A stretch of DNA of 64,000 nucleotides from JAJRVM01 sp041752115 (GCA_041752115.1 JBGSHS010000375.1:1-64000), one strand, 5' to 3'. Counted from the stretch's first letter, positions 27,556 through 36,847 are shown. Notes: generated by a model not told the origin, from the sequence alone. A program made the numbers and translations.

Positions 27556-30500
27556 CTACTGAGCACGCTCTGCAAGTTCAATGCGCGTGGGATACGTGCT
27601 GTCCACTGTGACGCCACGGATCACCAGTTCGTCTGCTTCACGCAAGTAATCGTATCCCACGGGATACCAACTGTCCGGTACCTGGCAGCGGACATCGACC
27701 AACAACGTGGGCTGCTGCTGGATGATATGGTTCACTTGCTGAGTCTTCAGCCACTCGTAGAGTGGGCGCGGAGTCGTTCCGTCACGGCGCACGATGCCGA
27801 ATCCGAAATCGTCGATGGTCATGTCCTCTGGGAGCCGCACCTTTTCCACGATGAGCCCGTCGTCATTCCGTTCATTACCGGCCGCGAACTGGTAAGGGAG
27901 CAGTTTTGTGTACAATCCCAACTCACGATTGGCGGCGAGGCAATCCTGCCACTGTCGCAGCTGCTGCTGATCGAAGTACTCGGCGTCATCCGCAGGCGGC
28001 GACTGCTCGTGTGGATAACCCCAGGCCCCTACGAAGTTGCCGGCGTCGATGCCGAATTCGGTGTTCCACAGCGGTTTTTCTCCGTCACCATACTCAGCCA
28101 TGATGCGGCGCAGCGCCAACCCTCGGCCGGAAAACGACCATTCCAGAGGTACTCCGTAGGTGTGCAAAGCCATGATGTCGAAGTAGTTCCGACCGGCGCC
28201 TTCATAGATGCCGCGCGGAAACTCGTTCCAGTCGGTCATTCCACCAACCAGAACCCAGGCGCGGGGATTTGCTGCACGAACTGACGGATAGACAGTCCGG
28301 AGCATCTGCGCGTACAGTTCACCTCGTCGGCGCATCGTCACATCCGCTCGCCCTGCTCCGAACAGATCCGTAAAGGCCCCATCCATTTCATTCCACAATT
28401 CCCAGTATCGAATGTCGGGAAAACGCCTGGCCATGTCACCCAGAAAGCGAGCAAATCGTTCATAGCTCGCTTCCCGCGTGTCCCAACCTGCACCTGGCGC
28501 ATTGCCGTGCACAACGACGACCGGGATGATGCCCTGCGTTCGGCACGTTTCAAGCAGCTGGTCCCAATGACGCAGTTGGGTCTCGTCATACTGGCCTGGC
28601 GTGTCCGTATTCTCCATCAAGTACCAGTACATGGTGTGTCGGACGAATCGCACGCCGAGTTCCCGGACTAACGGCAGGTTCTGGTCCGTCACGGCATGCA
28701 TGCCGATGCCGAGTTCGGGTCGAGCGTCGTACACGACCAGTTCGGTAGGAGACTGATGGTGGACTCGAAACAACGCCGGTCTGGTACGTCCGATGGCTTC
28801 CATTTCGAGCTGCAACTCGCGTACCTGGCAATCGGTTCCTTCGATGCGAATAAACAGTGAGGCTGCACCTTCGCGAGCTTCGGCGGGAAGGTACTTGTCG
28901 AGTGGAACGGTGTGCCAGGCGGGCCACGATTGTCCGGCACATTCTTGTGTGTAGTCCGTTCCGTTGGTGGACACGAGTACTCGCCACGGATTTCCCCCGT
29001 TAGCCCCCACGTTGATCTTGAGCTGAGCGGCCTGCATATTGCGTGTTTCGAAGCGATACCCGAAGCTGCTGCCGAACCGAATCGAATCTGCGCAGCCCGA
29101 CTTGTCTGACTCGTGCAAGTACTGATGTTCGACGTGACTGTTGGCGGCGAACTCGATGGCTCGATTGCGGACCAATCGCACAGGCAGCTTCATCTCGGGC
29201 GTTGTTTGTCCGGATGTCACACCGCGGACCGTCAATTCGGCCAGTTCTCCCGCCAGTTCGGGACGCGGCGGGAGGTTCGGACACCAGGTCATCGTATGGC
29301 TGCTTTCTGCGGGAACTTGAAAGGGCACGCTACCTTGAGCGAACACTTCGCCGTTTCGAGCCAGTTCCAGCTGCAGCGTTCCTCCCGCATCGTGAGATGA
29401 ATCATTGTGGATGCGTAGGGGAAGCTCACTGCAGCCACCCAGCACCAGATAGGGGCGTGCTGTCGTGGGAGCGGGCACGACCGAGGTCCAGATCTCGCCC
29501 AGTGGCGGGCGCGTTCCGACCTGGGTCGGGCGGCACGCCGGGGCCGAATGAACGGTCAGCAGGTCGTCGGCCTGCCATCCGCGAATGAATAATGGCGCGT
29601 GTTGGACGTCAATGGTCACCTGTCCGGCCGAAGCGGCGAGTTCGACGGTTGATCCCGTCACCGTTCGTGCGACGAGTTTCTCGGCCTGGGTGTGGAGCGT
29701 CGTCGGTCGGCAGGTATCGGGGGTGGGGCTCCAAATTACCAGCACACGCTGCCCATCGTGCTGAAAAACGTGCCCTCGAAGTTCGTCTGATCCGGACCAA
29801 CTCCCCACATAGATTGTGTCCGCCAATTCCTGGATGAGCGATCGATAGGCGACCAATGCGGGTTTCGGTCGACCATCCACATCCACCAGCCCATGTCCTG
29901 GTCCCCCCCAGTCTTTGGCTGAGAACCAGAATACCTTTTCCACTCCGAGGGACTCGCGGAGCGACAGGGCCGTGACAAACGCCTGGATCAGCAGGGCAGC
30001 CTGATCTTCCGCGGACACTCCTTCCGCCAGGCTCCAGCCGATTTCTGTGACCCAGATCTCTTTGTTTCGGTCACCGTGACGTTCCATCAGCTCGCGACAG
30101 GCACGCAGTTTGTCCGCCATATGGCCGTCGTTGAAGTGGCGACCCCATTGGTACGGATGAACGGACATGATATCGAAATACGGCCCGCATCCGAACTCGT
30201 AGAGCCGCTGCAGGAAGTCCGTGTCGACTCCGGCGCAGCCGATCGCAATCCGGCAGTCCGGGTCGGCACGACGTGCGGCGACGGCAGCTGCTTTGATCAT
30301 CTCCGCATACTCGGCCGCACTTCCTCGAAAGAAACCGATGTTCGCCTCGTTCCACACCTCCCATACTTTGACTCGCTGTTGGTACCGCGACACACTGGCC
30401 TGAACGAATCGTGACAAATCGCGAAGATCGCGGGGCGGATAACTGGCGGCGTCTGCCTGACGCGGCGCTGAAGAGGCCCAGGTCGGGGTGTAGCCGAAGA

Positions 30501-30807
30501 TTGGCAAGAGGCTCAACCCGAGCGGATCGTACAAGGTTTGCAGTTCCGCGTCCGAGGTGATCCAGTTCCACGTGCCTCGCTCGGGCTGGATGTCAACCCA
30601 ATTCATGAAGCTGGTCGCACCCGCGCCGACGCGGCACCAGCCGATGCCCGACCCGGCAAGTTCCGGCCAGGGGCAGACCACTCCAAACGGACTCTCCGGC
30701 GCCAGCCGGGTCGGCTCATCATTACCCAGGACCAGCCGATGGGAGAGAAGCAAAGTGCAGATCAGTGCGCATCTGGACATCGAGTATCGTCGAGACATGG
30801 AGAGCAT
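27556..30807 (-). CDS. Secreted protein with two GH39/GH5-like glycoside hydrolase barrels
   Basis: About 1083 aa with an N-terminal signal peptide (CALICTLLLSHRLVLG). Two (beta/alpha)8 clan GH-A-like domains are visible. The first has the acid/base Glu in WEVWNEAN (about 151) and a nucleophile-like Glu in WVTEIGW (about 253). The second has WELWNEMD (about 805) and LWNTEFG (about 916). Between them (about 340-690) lies a beta-sandwich-rich region. Both barrels therefore retain plausible catalytic pairs, which is unusual for one chain. ATG at 30807 or 30798 may be the start; neither has a strong SD. The substrate (xylan, arabinan, other) is unknown. It converges with the FGGY kinase. Confidence 0.82.
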   Translation of the reverse strand: MLSMSRRYSMSRCALICTLLLSHRLVLGNDEPTRLAPESPFGVVCPWPELAGSGIGWCRVGAGATSFMNWVDIQPERGTWNWITSDAELQTLYDPLGLSLLPIFGYTPTWASSAPRQADAASYPPRDLRDLSRFVQASVSRYQQRVKVWEVWNEANIGFFRGSAAEYAEMIKAAAVAARRADPDCRIAIGCAGVDTDFLQRLYEFGCGPYFDIMSVHPYQWGRHFNDGHMADKLRACRELMERHGDRNKEIWVTEIGWSLAEGVSAEDQAALLIQAFVTALSLRESLGVEKVFWFSAKDWGGPGHGLVDVDGRPKPALVAYRSLIQELADTIYVGSWSGSDELRGHVFQHDGQRVLVIWSPTPDTCRPTTLHTQAEKLVARTVTGSTVELAASAGQVTIDVQHAPLFIRGWQADDLLTVHSAPACRPTQVGTRPPLGEIWTSVVPAPTTARPYLVLGGCSELPLRIHNDSSHDAGGTLQLELARNGEVFAQGSVPFQVPAESSHTMTWCPNLPPRPELAGELAELTVRGVTSGQTTPEMKLPVRLVRNRAIEFAANSHVEHQYLHESDKSGCADSIRFGSSFGYRFETRNMQAAQLKINVGANGGNPWRVLVSTNGTDYTQECAGQSWPAWHTVPLDKYLPAEAREGAASLFIRIEGTDCQVRELQLEMEAIGRTRPALFRVHHQSPTELVVYDARPELGIGMHAVTDQNLPLVRELGVRFVRHTMYWYLMENTDTPGQYDETQLRHWDQLLETCRTQGIIPVVVVHGNAPGAGWDTREASYERFARFLGDMARRFPDIRYWELWNEMDGAFTDLFGAGRADVTMRRRGELYAQMLRTVYPSVRAANPRAWVLVGGMTDWNEFPRGIYEGAGRNYFDIMALHTYGVPLEWSFSGRGLALRRIMAEYGDGEKPLWNTEFGIDAGNFVGAWGYPHEQSPPADDAEYFDQQQLRQWQDCLAANRELGLYTKLLPYQFAAGNERNDDGLIVEKVRLPEDMTIDDFGFGIVRRDGTTPRPLYEWLKTQQVNHIIQQQPTLLVDVRCQVPDSWYPVGYDYLREADELVIRGVTVDSTYPTRIELAERAQ

Positions 30808-31227
30808 CCCGGGCAAGGCTTGGCAGAGGGGATTGACGGGCCGGCAGCAGAAGAGTGGATTCTATCACTCCCCATTGGCGACCGTCAACGCGCGTGTCAT
30901 CTGCCCGTGCAGCTGCAACGGGTCAGACGCCGCAGCGTTGTCAGATCTGACACGCCAGCGTGGTCGGCCTCACGTCACTCTGTCGGAGTTACGTGGTCGG
31001 AGTCGCGTGCCTCCCTCATGCTGCGACAAGACCAAAATGAGTCGGAGCAAATCGCAGCGGGCATTCTGCCGGACGCCTGAACTGGAGGCATATGATTTGC
31101 ATGCTGGAGGCTGTTCGTATGGCATGACAGAGGGATGTCTCGATCCGATTCCCTTTCCGACAGATGCTGTAATGAGCCGTTTGCGGTGGGTGTGACAGAG
31201 ACGCGAGGTTTTTTGGAGGATTCAACC
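30808..31227. other. Intergenic region with a perfect 14-bp palindrome
   Basis: About 420 bases between the divergent GH gene and the respiratory locus. The palindrome TGTCAGATCTGACA lies at 30939-30952 and could be a binding site for a dimeric regulator. No gene or clear promoter was identified. Confidence 0.45.
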
Positions 31228-31473
31228 GTGTTCAAGGTACTCGGTCTGGGAGGTGCGGCGGCGGAGTTCGTGGCATCGTGGATGGCCTTCGCGGACAAGC
31301 AGCAGTTCGGCTCGTCTTTCGGAACTGCGCTCGGTGTCGCGGCGATTGTGGCAAGTCTGTGGGGACTGAGCCGAGCGCTCGAGCCGATCGTGAATCGGCC
31401 GTTACCGAACGTCCTCACGTTGGACGCTTCCCCTCGACAACACGACATGGCGTTTCAGCGATTCGAGGCGTAA
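31228..31473 (+). CDS. Small putative membrane protein, unknown function
   Basis: An 81-aa ORF with GTG start preceded by TTTTGGAGGA (spacing 7). It contains one likely transmembrane stretch (FGTALGVAAIVASLWGL). I do not recognise a family. Its place at the head of a respiratory operon remnant suggests it belonged to that complex or its assembly, but this is only position-based. Confidence 0.5.
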   Translation: MFKVLGLGGAAAEFVASWMAFADKQQFGSSFGTALGVAAIVASLWGLSRALEPIVNRPLPNVLTLDASPRQHDMAFQRFEA

Positions 31474-31557
31474 TCGGTTGGCCATCGATGACGATCAGCT
31501 ACGACCGCGTCCGGACCGGAGGGCAGGACGCGGCGATGGAAGTCGGATGGGAGGCGG

Positions 31558-31713
31558 ATGGTGTTGGTTGAGCTGCTGCTCGTGACGCTGTTGGCGTTGG
31601 CGTTCACCGCGCTATTTTCCCTGGTGGGCGTGCGGTCGGAAGCGCAGTGGAGTTGGCTGGGTCTGTTTCTGGTATTTCTGTTTGGCAGCTGGGCGCTGGC
31701 CGTCTGGTTTTGA
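31558..31713 (+). CDS. Tiny two-helix membrane protein of the respiratory locus
   Basis: A 51-aa ORF, ATG after GGGAGGCGG. It consists of two hydrophobic helices (VELLLVTLLALAFTALFSLV and WLGLFLVFLFGSWALAVWF) joined by GVRSEAQWS. Small proteins of this type sit beside caa3 oxidase genes in other bacteria as far as I recall; this could not be checked. It is too short for standard ORF cut-offs. Confidence 0.5.
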   Translation: MVLVELLLVTLLALAFTALFSLVGVRSEAQWSWLGLFLVFLFGSWALAVWF

Positions 31714-31814
31714 CCGATTGGGCCTCCCATCCGCGGTCGATCTGTCGCTGCAGGTGTCGGCCTGTCGCAGTTCCTGCTCGATTCCAGCACATCTGCCCTT
31801 TCCGTGCTGCCAGG

Positions 31815-32927
31815 TCGGATATCCGAAGTGTTCGTAGCTCGCATGACGATCCCCAACCCGTCGAGGTGTACGTGGTGAACGAGATGGATGACGGGCGTGG
31901 CGGGAGCGATGTCCGGGCACTGGACGGCACGGCAACGATCATGCAGCCTACCATTGAACCGCTGTTCGGTGGCCGATCCTGCCACGAACTGCTGTCGCTT
32001 CTGTCGCTGGCCGGATACCGATCGGGATACGGGTTGGTGCGGGAAACCTGGACGCGTTACTGGGAGCAGGCGGGTTACACCGGTCCGTTCGAGGACTTCT
32101 GGGAAGCTTCGCTGCACAATGGTGTGGTAGCTGACAGTGCGTTCAGCCTCGAGACCCCTGCGCTGCAACTCGAGTGGCTGGCGGACGGGCCGTTGTCAGG
32201 TGATGAACCGCCTGCCGGCTTCGCGACGGTGGACGAGAGCGTGGTCGAGGTTGTGTTTCGTCCGGGGCTGGTCCTCTGTGGACTGACCCTCACGTTCGCT
32301 TCAATCGACTGGCTCATGAGTCTTCAACCACACTGGTATTCCACGATCTTTTCGATGGTCTTTGCCGGCGGCCTGGTGCTGACGGCCATGGCATTTGCCG
32401 TTCTACTGTTGAGACTGCTGGCAGACCAGCCCCCGCTGTCGGAGATGGTCACCGTTAAGGTACGGAACGACCTGGGGAACATGTTGCTGACGTTGGTGAT
32501 GTTCTGGGCATACATCTCTTTCTCGCAGTTCCTGCTGATCTGGATGGTGAATCTTCCGGAGGAGATCAGCTGGTACGAGCCGCGTGTCGCGGGCGGTTGG
32601 AAGTGGGTGACCGTCTTCCTGGCCGTGTTTCACTTCGCCGTTCCTTTCGCTCTGCTGTTGTCACGAGACGTGAAACGAAATCTGCGATCATTGGCATGGG
32701 TGGCATGTCTTGTGCTGGTCATGCGGCTGGTGGCTTTTTTCTAGCAGGTGATTCCGGCGTACGAGCCGCGTGGTTTCTGGGCTCATTGGCCGGAACTGCT
32801 GGCATTTCTGGTAACGCTGGTCGGACTGAGTGGAATCTGGCTCGCCGCGTTCCTACGCGAATTGAACAAGCTGCCTCTGGTTGCGTTCGACCATGTCGCA
32901 GCAAGGGAGGTCGTTCCTGATGAGTGA
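31815..32927 (+). pseudogene. Collapsed alternative complex III genes: ActB fragment joined to ActF fragment
   Basis: One open frame (to TAG 32742-32744) joins two unrelated pieces. About 31815-32258 matches the molybdopterin-like subunit ActB (SDVRALDGTATIMQPTIEPL, FGGRSCHELLSLL, LHNGVVADSAF, ending VEVVFRP). From about 32262 the sequence is the C-terminal half of the quinol-binding subunit ActF (LTLTFASIDWLMSLQPHWYS, VRNDLGNMLLTLVMFWAYIS, FLLLSRDVKRN-type). The genes normally between them (actC, actD, actE and most of ActF) are missing, so an in-frame deletion is inferred. The ActF part then meets TAG exactly where Trp (TGG) is expected (LVAFF-stop-QVIPAYEPRGFW) and stays open to TGA at 32925. 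A functional complex is very unlikely. Confidence 0.8.
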
Positions 32928-33366
32928 AGCGAGGTTTGATGACCAATCGTTGCGGACGCCAGGCGTCCGACATGAAGTGAAGGACGTCAGCCTTCGAGGG
33001 CTGCTGGTATTTCTTGCCGTGCTGGCGGTGGTGGGAGTGCTCGTGCATTACTCGGTCGCCTTGCTCTTCCGGGAACTCACTGGGGGCCGTGTGGCCGGTC
33101 GAAGGGGACCAGCGCTGTCGTCGGTCGAGTTGCAGAGTCTGCCGGCGGGGCCGGTGATCGAAGGTCTTGCACCTCAGAGCAGGCCGGCAGCGGAACAGCC
33201 TCCCGCCAGCTACGGCTGGGTCGATCGAGACCGCGGCATCGTGCGCATCCCTGTCGAACTGGCAATACAGCTCGTGTCCAAGACTACTGCTGCACGATCC
33301 GAGCAACCAGAGGGAGTGACGCCCACCGACGCCAACGGAGGCCAGACGCAGCGAGGAGCACGGTAA
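32920..33366 (+). CDS. Single-pass membrane protein in the oxidase operon
   Basis: A 148-aa protein with one transmembrane helix near residues 29-48 (LLVFLAVLAVVGVLVHYSVA) and a soluble C-terminal part containing SYGWVDRDRGIVRIPVELAI. The WVDR...RIP.E.A motif is typical of small proteins encoded next to SCO1 and cox genes in alternative-complex-III operons. ATG at 32920 follows GGGAGG and overlaps the old ActF end; its stop overlaps the SCO1 start (TAATG). Function unknown, probably oxidase assembly or electron-transfer support. Confidence 0.65.
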   Translation: MSEARFDDQSLRTPGVRHEVKDVSLRGLLVFLAVLAVVGVLVHYSVALLFRELTGGRVAGRRGPALSSVELQSLPAGPVIEGLAPQSRPAAEQPPASYGWVDRDRGIVRIPVELAIQLVSKTTAARSEQPEGVTPTDANGGQTQRGAR

Positions 33367-34217
33367 TGCGGACAGAACTTGCTTTGCTCATCCTTGTCAG
33401 TTGCTGCGTCGCGCAGCTCAAGGCGCAGGATCAGGTCCCGCAGGCCCTGCGCGACGTGCGGATCGATCAGAACCTGAACAGCCAGGTCCCGCTCGACCTC
33501 GAGTTCCGCGATGAGGAGGGGAGGCCGATCAAGCTGCGCGACTGCTTTGCGGGCAAGCCCGTCCTGCTCATTCCAGCCTACTATCGCTGTCCGCGTCTCT
33601 GCACGTTGATACTCAACGGCGTCACGGACTCGCTGAAGCATATTCCCTTCGAAATCGGTCGCGAATTCACCGTAGTCACGTTCAGTATTGATCCGCATGA
33701 AACTCCACAAATGGCAGCGGCCAAGAAGCAAAGTTACCTCAGCTTCTACGGCCGTCCGGGAGTCGGCAAGGCGTGGCACTTTCTGACCGGGCCGAGATCA
33801 TCGATCGAGTCACTCACGGAAGCGATTGGTTATCGTTACACACACGACCCGCAGACCGACCTCTACGCACATGCCAGCGGCATTATGCTGCTGACTCCCA
33901 CCGGCGTGGTTTCGCATTACTTCAATGGCATCGACTTCCCTCCGGCGCACCTTCGCCTGGGGCTGGTTGAGGCCTCTCACGGCGAGATCGGCTCACCCGT
34001 CGACCAGGTGAGACTGTTCTGCTTCCACTACGATCCGCAGTCCGGCAGGTATACGCCTGCCGTCATGAATTTCGTGCGGCTGGGAGGAATGCTCACGTTG
34101 ATCATTATGGGAGCACTGTTCGGTGCCACGTGGCTCCGCTCGGCCCGAAGATCCTGTCGACAAGCGACAGCAGAAAGTTCCGACAAGCGACAGCAGAAAG
34201 TGCCCTCTGAGTCATGA
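33366..34217 (+). CDS. SCO1/SenC family copper chaperone
   Basis: A 283-aa secreted/membrane thioredoxin-fold protein that delivers copper to the CuA site of cytochrome oxidase. A signal sequence (ALLILVSCCVAQLKAQ) precedes the copper motif YYRCPRLC (CxxxC) and a distal His region (DLYAHASGIM). A C-terminal transmembrane helix (GGMLTLIIMGALFGATWL) is followed by a tail in which the 21-bp sequence starting CGACAAGCGACAG is repeated in tandem (34158-34178, 34181-34201). Start and stop overlap both neighbours (TAATG, ATGA), so it is in one tight operon with coxB and coxA. Confidence 0.92.
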   Translation: MRTELALLILVSCCVAQLKAQDQVPQALRDVRIDQNLNSQVPLDLEFRDEEGRPIKLRDCFAGKPVLLIPAYYRCPRLCTLILNGVTDSLKHIPFEIGREFTVVTFSIDPHETPQMAAAKKQSYLSFYGRPGVGKAWHFLTGPRSSIESLTEAIGYRYTHDPQTDLYAHASGIMLLTPTGVVSHYFNGIDFPPAHLRLGLVEASHGEIGSPVDQVRLFCFHYDPQSGRYTPAVMNFVRLGGMLTLIIMGALFGATWLRSARRSCRQATAESSDKRQQKVPSES

Positions 34218-35278
34218 ATGCCGATTTTACCCTGTTTCCGGACCAGGCTTCGACGACGGCGGAGCGTGTGGATGGCCTGCTGGCACTGCTCCTGTTGGTC
34301 ACGGTTTCCTTCGCCACAGTCATTGCGATGCTCGTGTTCTACTTCGCTGTGCGGTACCGCCGGCGCAGTGTCACAGAGTGGACCCCGAGGATTATGGGAT
34401 CGCTCAAGCTGGAGTTGGCCTGGACGCTGTTTCCCGCCGGCATCGCGCTGGTCATCTTCCTGTGGGGGGCGAAGGTGTATTTCTACATCGTGAAGCCTCC
34501 CGCCGGAGCGGAAGAGGTGTACATGGTGGGAAAGCAGTGGATGTGGAAGGTCCAGCACCGCGGCGGCCAACGCGAAATTAACGAGCTGCACATTCCGGTC
34601 GGAAAGCCGGTCAAGTTGACCCTGACTTCAGAGGACGTCATCCACAGTTTCTTTGTGCCCGCGTTTCGTACGAAAGTGGATGTACTCCCCAATCGCTACG
34701 TTCACACGTGGTTTGAAGCCACGAAACCGGGCATCTATCCGCTGTTCTGTTCCCAGTACTGCGGTACCGGCCATGCCGACATGACAGGCTGGGTGGTGGT
34801 CATGGAGCCGGCCGATTTCCAGCGGTGGCTCGGTGAAGCTTCGGAAGGTTCGCTGGCCCTCGAGGGACGCAAGCTGCTGCTGAAATACCAGTGCGTCAGC
34901 TGTCACTCTGCCGATGCCCATGCGCGTGGGCCGGTGCTGGAGAGGCTCTACGGTACGCCCGTCACGCTGACAGACGGCCGCACGGTGATGGCCGACGAGA
35001 GCTATCTGCGGCAGTCGATTCTCGATCCTGATGCGCAGGTAGTGGCCGGCTTCCAATCGATCATGCCGACATATGAAGGCCAGATTGATGAAGAGGAGCT
35101 GATCGCCTTGATCGAGTTCCTTAAGACGATGCAAACAGGGGCGACGCCAGAGCGAGTGGACACAGCGCGTCCGCCGACTGCGCGGCGCGAGACCGCCACC
35201 AACTCGAATGGTGATGCACCAGCATCCTTGTCCCCGCCCGGTGAGAACAAGCCGCAATCCGAGGACGATCCAGAATGA
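34214..35278 (+). CDS. coxB: Cytochrome c oxidase subunit II, caa3-type with fused cytochrome c
   Basis: A 354-aa electron-entry subunit. Two N-terminal transmembrane helices (about 22-45 and 63-86) are followed by a CuA domain with the ligand set CSQYCGTGHADM and an upstream His in SEDVIHSFF. A C-terminal cytochrome c domain has CVSCH and an axial Met probably in SIMPTYEGQI. The acidic tail (EDDPE) is untypical but harmless. Both ends overlap neighbours by ATGA. All copper and heme ligands are intact, in contrast to the damaged genes on either side. Confidence 0.95.
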   Translation: MNADFTLFPDQASTTAERVDGLLALLLLVTVSFATVIAMLVFYFAVRYRRRSVTEWTPRIMGSLKLELAWTLFPAGIALVIFLWGAKVYFYIVKPPAGAEEVYMVGKQWMWKVQHRGGQREINELHIPVGKPVKLTLTSEDVIHSFFVPAFRTKVDVLPNRYVHTWFEATKPGIYPLFCSQYCGTGHADMTGWVVVMEPADFQRWLGEASEGSLALEGRKLLLKYQCVSCHSADAHARGPVLERLYGTPVTLTDGRTVMADESYLRQSILDPDAQVVAGFQSIMPTYEGQIDEEELIALIEFLKTMQTGATPERVDTARPPTARRETATNSNGDAPASLSPPGENKPQSEDDPE

Positions 35279-36690
35279 GTGCATCGACAACCGAACTGGG
35301 GCAGTCGCAACCACCGCCGTCGGCGCCACCACAGGAGAATTACTTGACCGCCGGTTACGGTTGGCGTTCGTGGCTCCTGACGACCGATCACAAGCGGATT
35401 GCCCTCCTCTACCTGATTTCCATTACGGCGATGTTTGCCTTGGGGGGCATCGCCGCGACGATCGTCCGTCTGGAACTGGTGACGCCCCCGAGCGACCTGG
35501 TTCAACCTGCCACGTACAACAAGCTGTTCACCATGCATGGCGTGATTATGGTGTGGTTCTTCCTGGTCCCCTCCATTCCGACGGTGATGGGCAACTTCGT
35601 GCTTCCGATGATGCTGGGGGCTCGAGACCTGGCGTTCCCGAAATTGAATCTGGCCAGCTGGTACCTGTTCATTGCCGGAGGCGCCGTTACGCTCTGGGCG
35701 CTCGTCAGTGGAGGTGTCGATACCGGCTGGACGTTCTACACGCCCTACAGCACGGAGTCGTCGACGACCAATGTCGTGCCGGTCGCAGTAGGGATCTTCA
35801 TCTCGGGGTTCTCCTCGATCCTGACCGGGTTGAATTTTGTGGTCACCACGCACCGGATGCGAGCACCGGGACTTACGTGGTTCCGCCTGCCGCTATTCGT
35901 CTGGTCGCTGTACGCGACGAGCATCATTCTGCTGCTGGCGACGCCCGTGCTGGCGATGACGTTGCTGCTGGTCGCCGTGGAACGCCTCACGGGATATGGC
36001 ATCTTCGATCCGATGCTGGGGGGCGACCCGCTGCTCTTTCAGCATCTCTTCTGGTTCTATTCGCATCCGGCTGTTTACATCATGATCTTGCCGGGGATGG
36101 GAGTGGTCAGCGAGATTATCACCTGTTTTTCCCGCAAGAACATTTACGGGTACGCGTTCATTGCCTTTGCCAGCATGATGATCGCACTGATCGGCTTTCT
36201 TGTGTGGGGACATCACATGTTTGTGGCCGGCCAGTCGGTGTATGCTGCACTCGTGTTTTCCCTTCTGAGCTATCTGGTGGCCATCCCGTCGGCGATCAAG
36301 GTGTTCAACTGGACGGCGACGCTGTATCGCGGTTCGATCAGTCTTGATTCGCCGATGCTGTACACACTCGGCTTCATCGCGCTCTTCACCATCGGAGGTC
36401 TGACCGGCCTGTTTCTGGCGGCACTGGGGATGGATGTGCACGTGCACGACACCTACTTCGTGATTGCTCATTTCCACTTCATCATGGTGGGTGGCATGGT
36501 CATGGCATATATGGCTGCGCTGCACTACTGGTGGCCGAAGATGTCGGGACGGCTCTATCCGGATGGTTGGGCCAGGCTGGTGGCGATCCAGGCTGCTGAT
36601 CCCGACAGCAGCTGTAGTACAAGCAGAGCGACGAGTCCGAGAGCAGATGCGAGCAGACGTCGACGTGCGAAGTGGTGCAAGGCGACCTGA
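35275..36690 (+). CDS. coxA: Cytochrome c oxidase subunit I, 3'-truncated
   Basis: The first about 437 residues are a normal heme-copper oxidase subunit I: heme a His in FTMHGVIMVWFF, CuB His-Tyr in FWFYSHPAVYIMILP, CuB His pair in VWGHHMF, and heme ligands in HDTYFVIAHFHFIM. Homology runs to YWWPKMSGRLYPDGWARL and then stops. The following 35 residues are unrelated, because the DNA continues into an inverted ctaA fragment. The last one or two transmembrane helices are missing. All metal ligands are present, but the truncated protein is unlikely to assemble normally, and no coxC follows. Confidence 0.85.
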   Translation: MSASTTELGQSQPPPSAPPQENYLTAGYGWRSWLLTTDHKRIALLYLISITAMFALGGIAATIVRLELVTPPSDLVQPATYNKLFTMHGVIMVWFFLVPSIPTVMGNFVLPMMLGARDLAFPKLNLASWYLFIAGGAVTLWALVSGGVDTGWTFYTPYSTESSTTNVVPVAVGIFISGFSSILTGLNFVVTTHRMRAPGLTWFRLPLFVWSLYATSIILLLATPVLAMTLLLVAVERLTGYGIFDPMLGGDPLLFQHLFWFYSHPAVYIMILPGMGVVSEIITCFSRKNIYGYAFIAFASMMIALIGFLVWGHHMFVAGQSVYAALVFSLLSYLVAIPSAIKVFNWTATLYRGSISLDSPMLYTLGFIALFTIGGLTGLFLAALGMDVHVHDTYFVIAHFHFIMVGGMVMAYMAALHYWWPKMSGRLYPDGWARLVAIQAADPDSSCSTSRATSPRADASRRRRAKWCKAT

Positions 36691-36833
36691 ATGGCGACTC
36701 CGCCGCCGACCAGGATGACCAGCACAGCCATCGTGATGTGAATGTGCAGGCCTCCGGCGAAGTGACGCAGCACAGCGCCCAGGACGAGTTGAACGACGAG
36801 CAGTCCGACCAGCAGAACCGTGCCTCGCCGCTC
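36555..36833 (-). pseudogene. ctaA: Heme A synthase (CtaA/COX15) fragment
   Basis: On the minus strand a frame with no own start reads GTVLLVGLLVVQLVLGAV, RHFAGGLHIHITMAVLVIL and LGLVALLVLQLLSGSAAWIA, which matches membrane helices and the conserved His loops of heme A synthase. A stop (TAG 36834-36836) lies just upstream and the frame ends inside the coxA junction. Both ends of the gene are missing. It lies convergent to coxA, so one deletion removing both 3' parts would explain the junction near 36585. Confidence 0.7.
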
Positions 36834-36847
36834 CTAAGGGTAGGAGC
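36830..36847. repeat. Short perfect inverted repeat at the ctaA fragment edge
   Basis: GCTCCTA-AGGG-TAGGAGC: 7-bp arms with a 4-nt loop, located exactly where recognisable ctaA sequence stops. Might be a rearrangement scar or a small terminator stem; no T-run follows. Confidence 0.5.
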
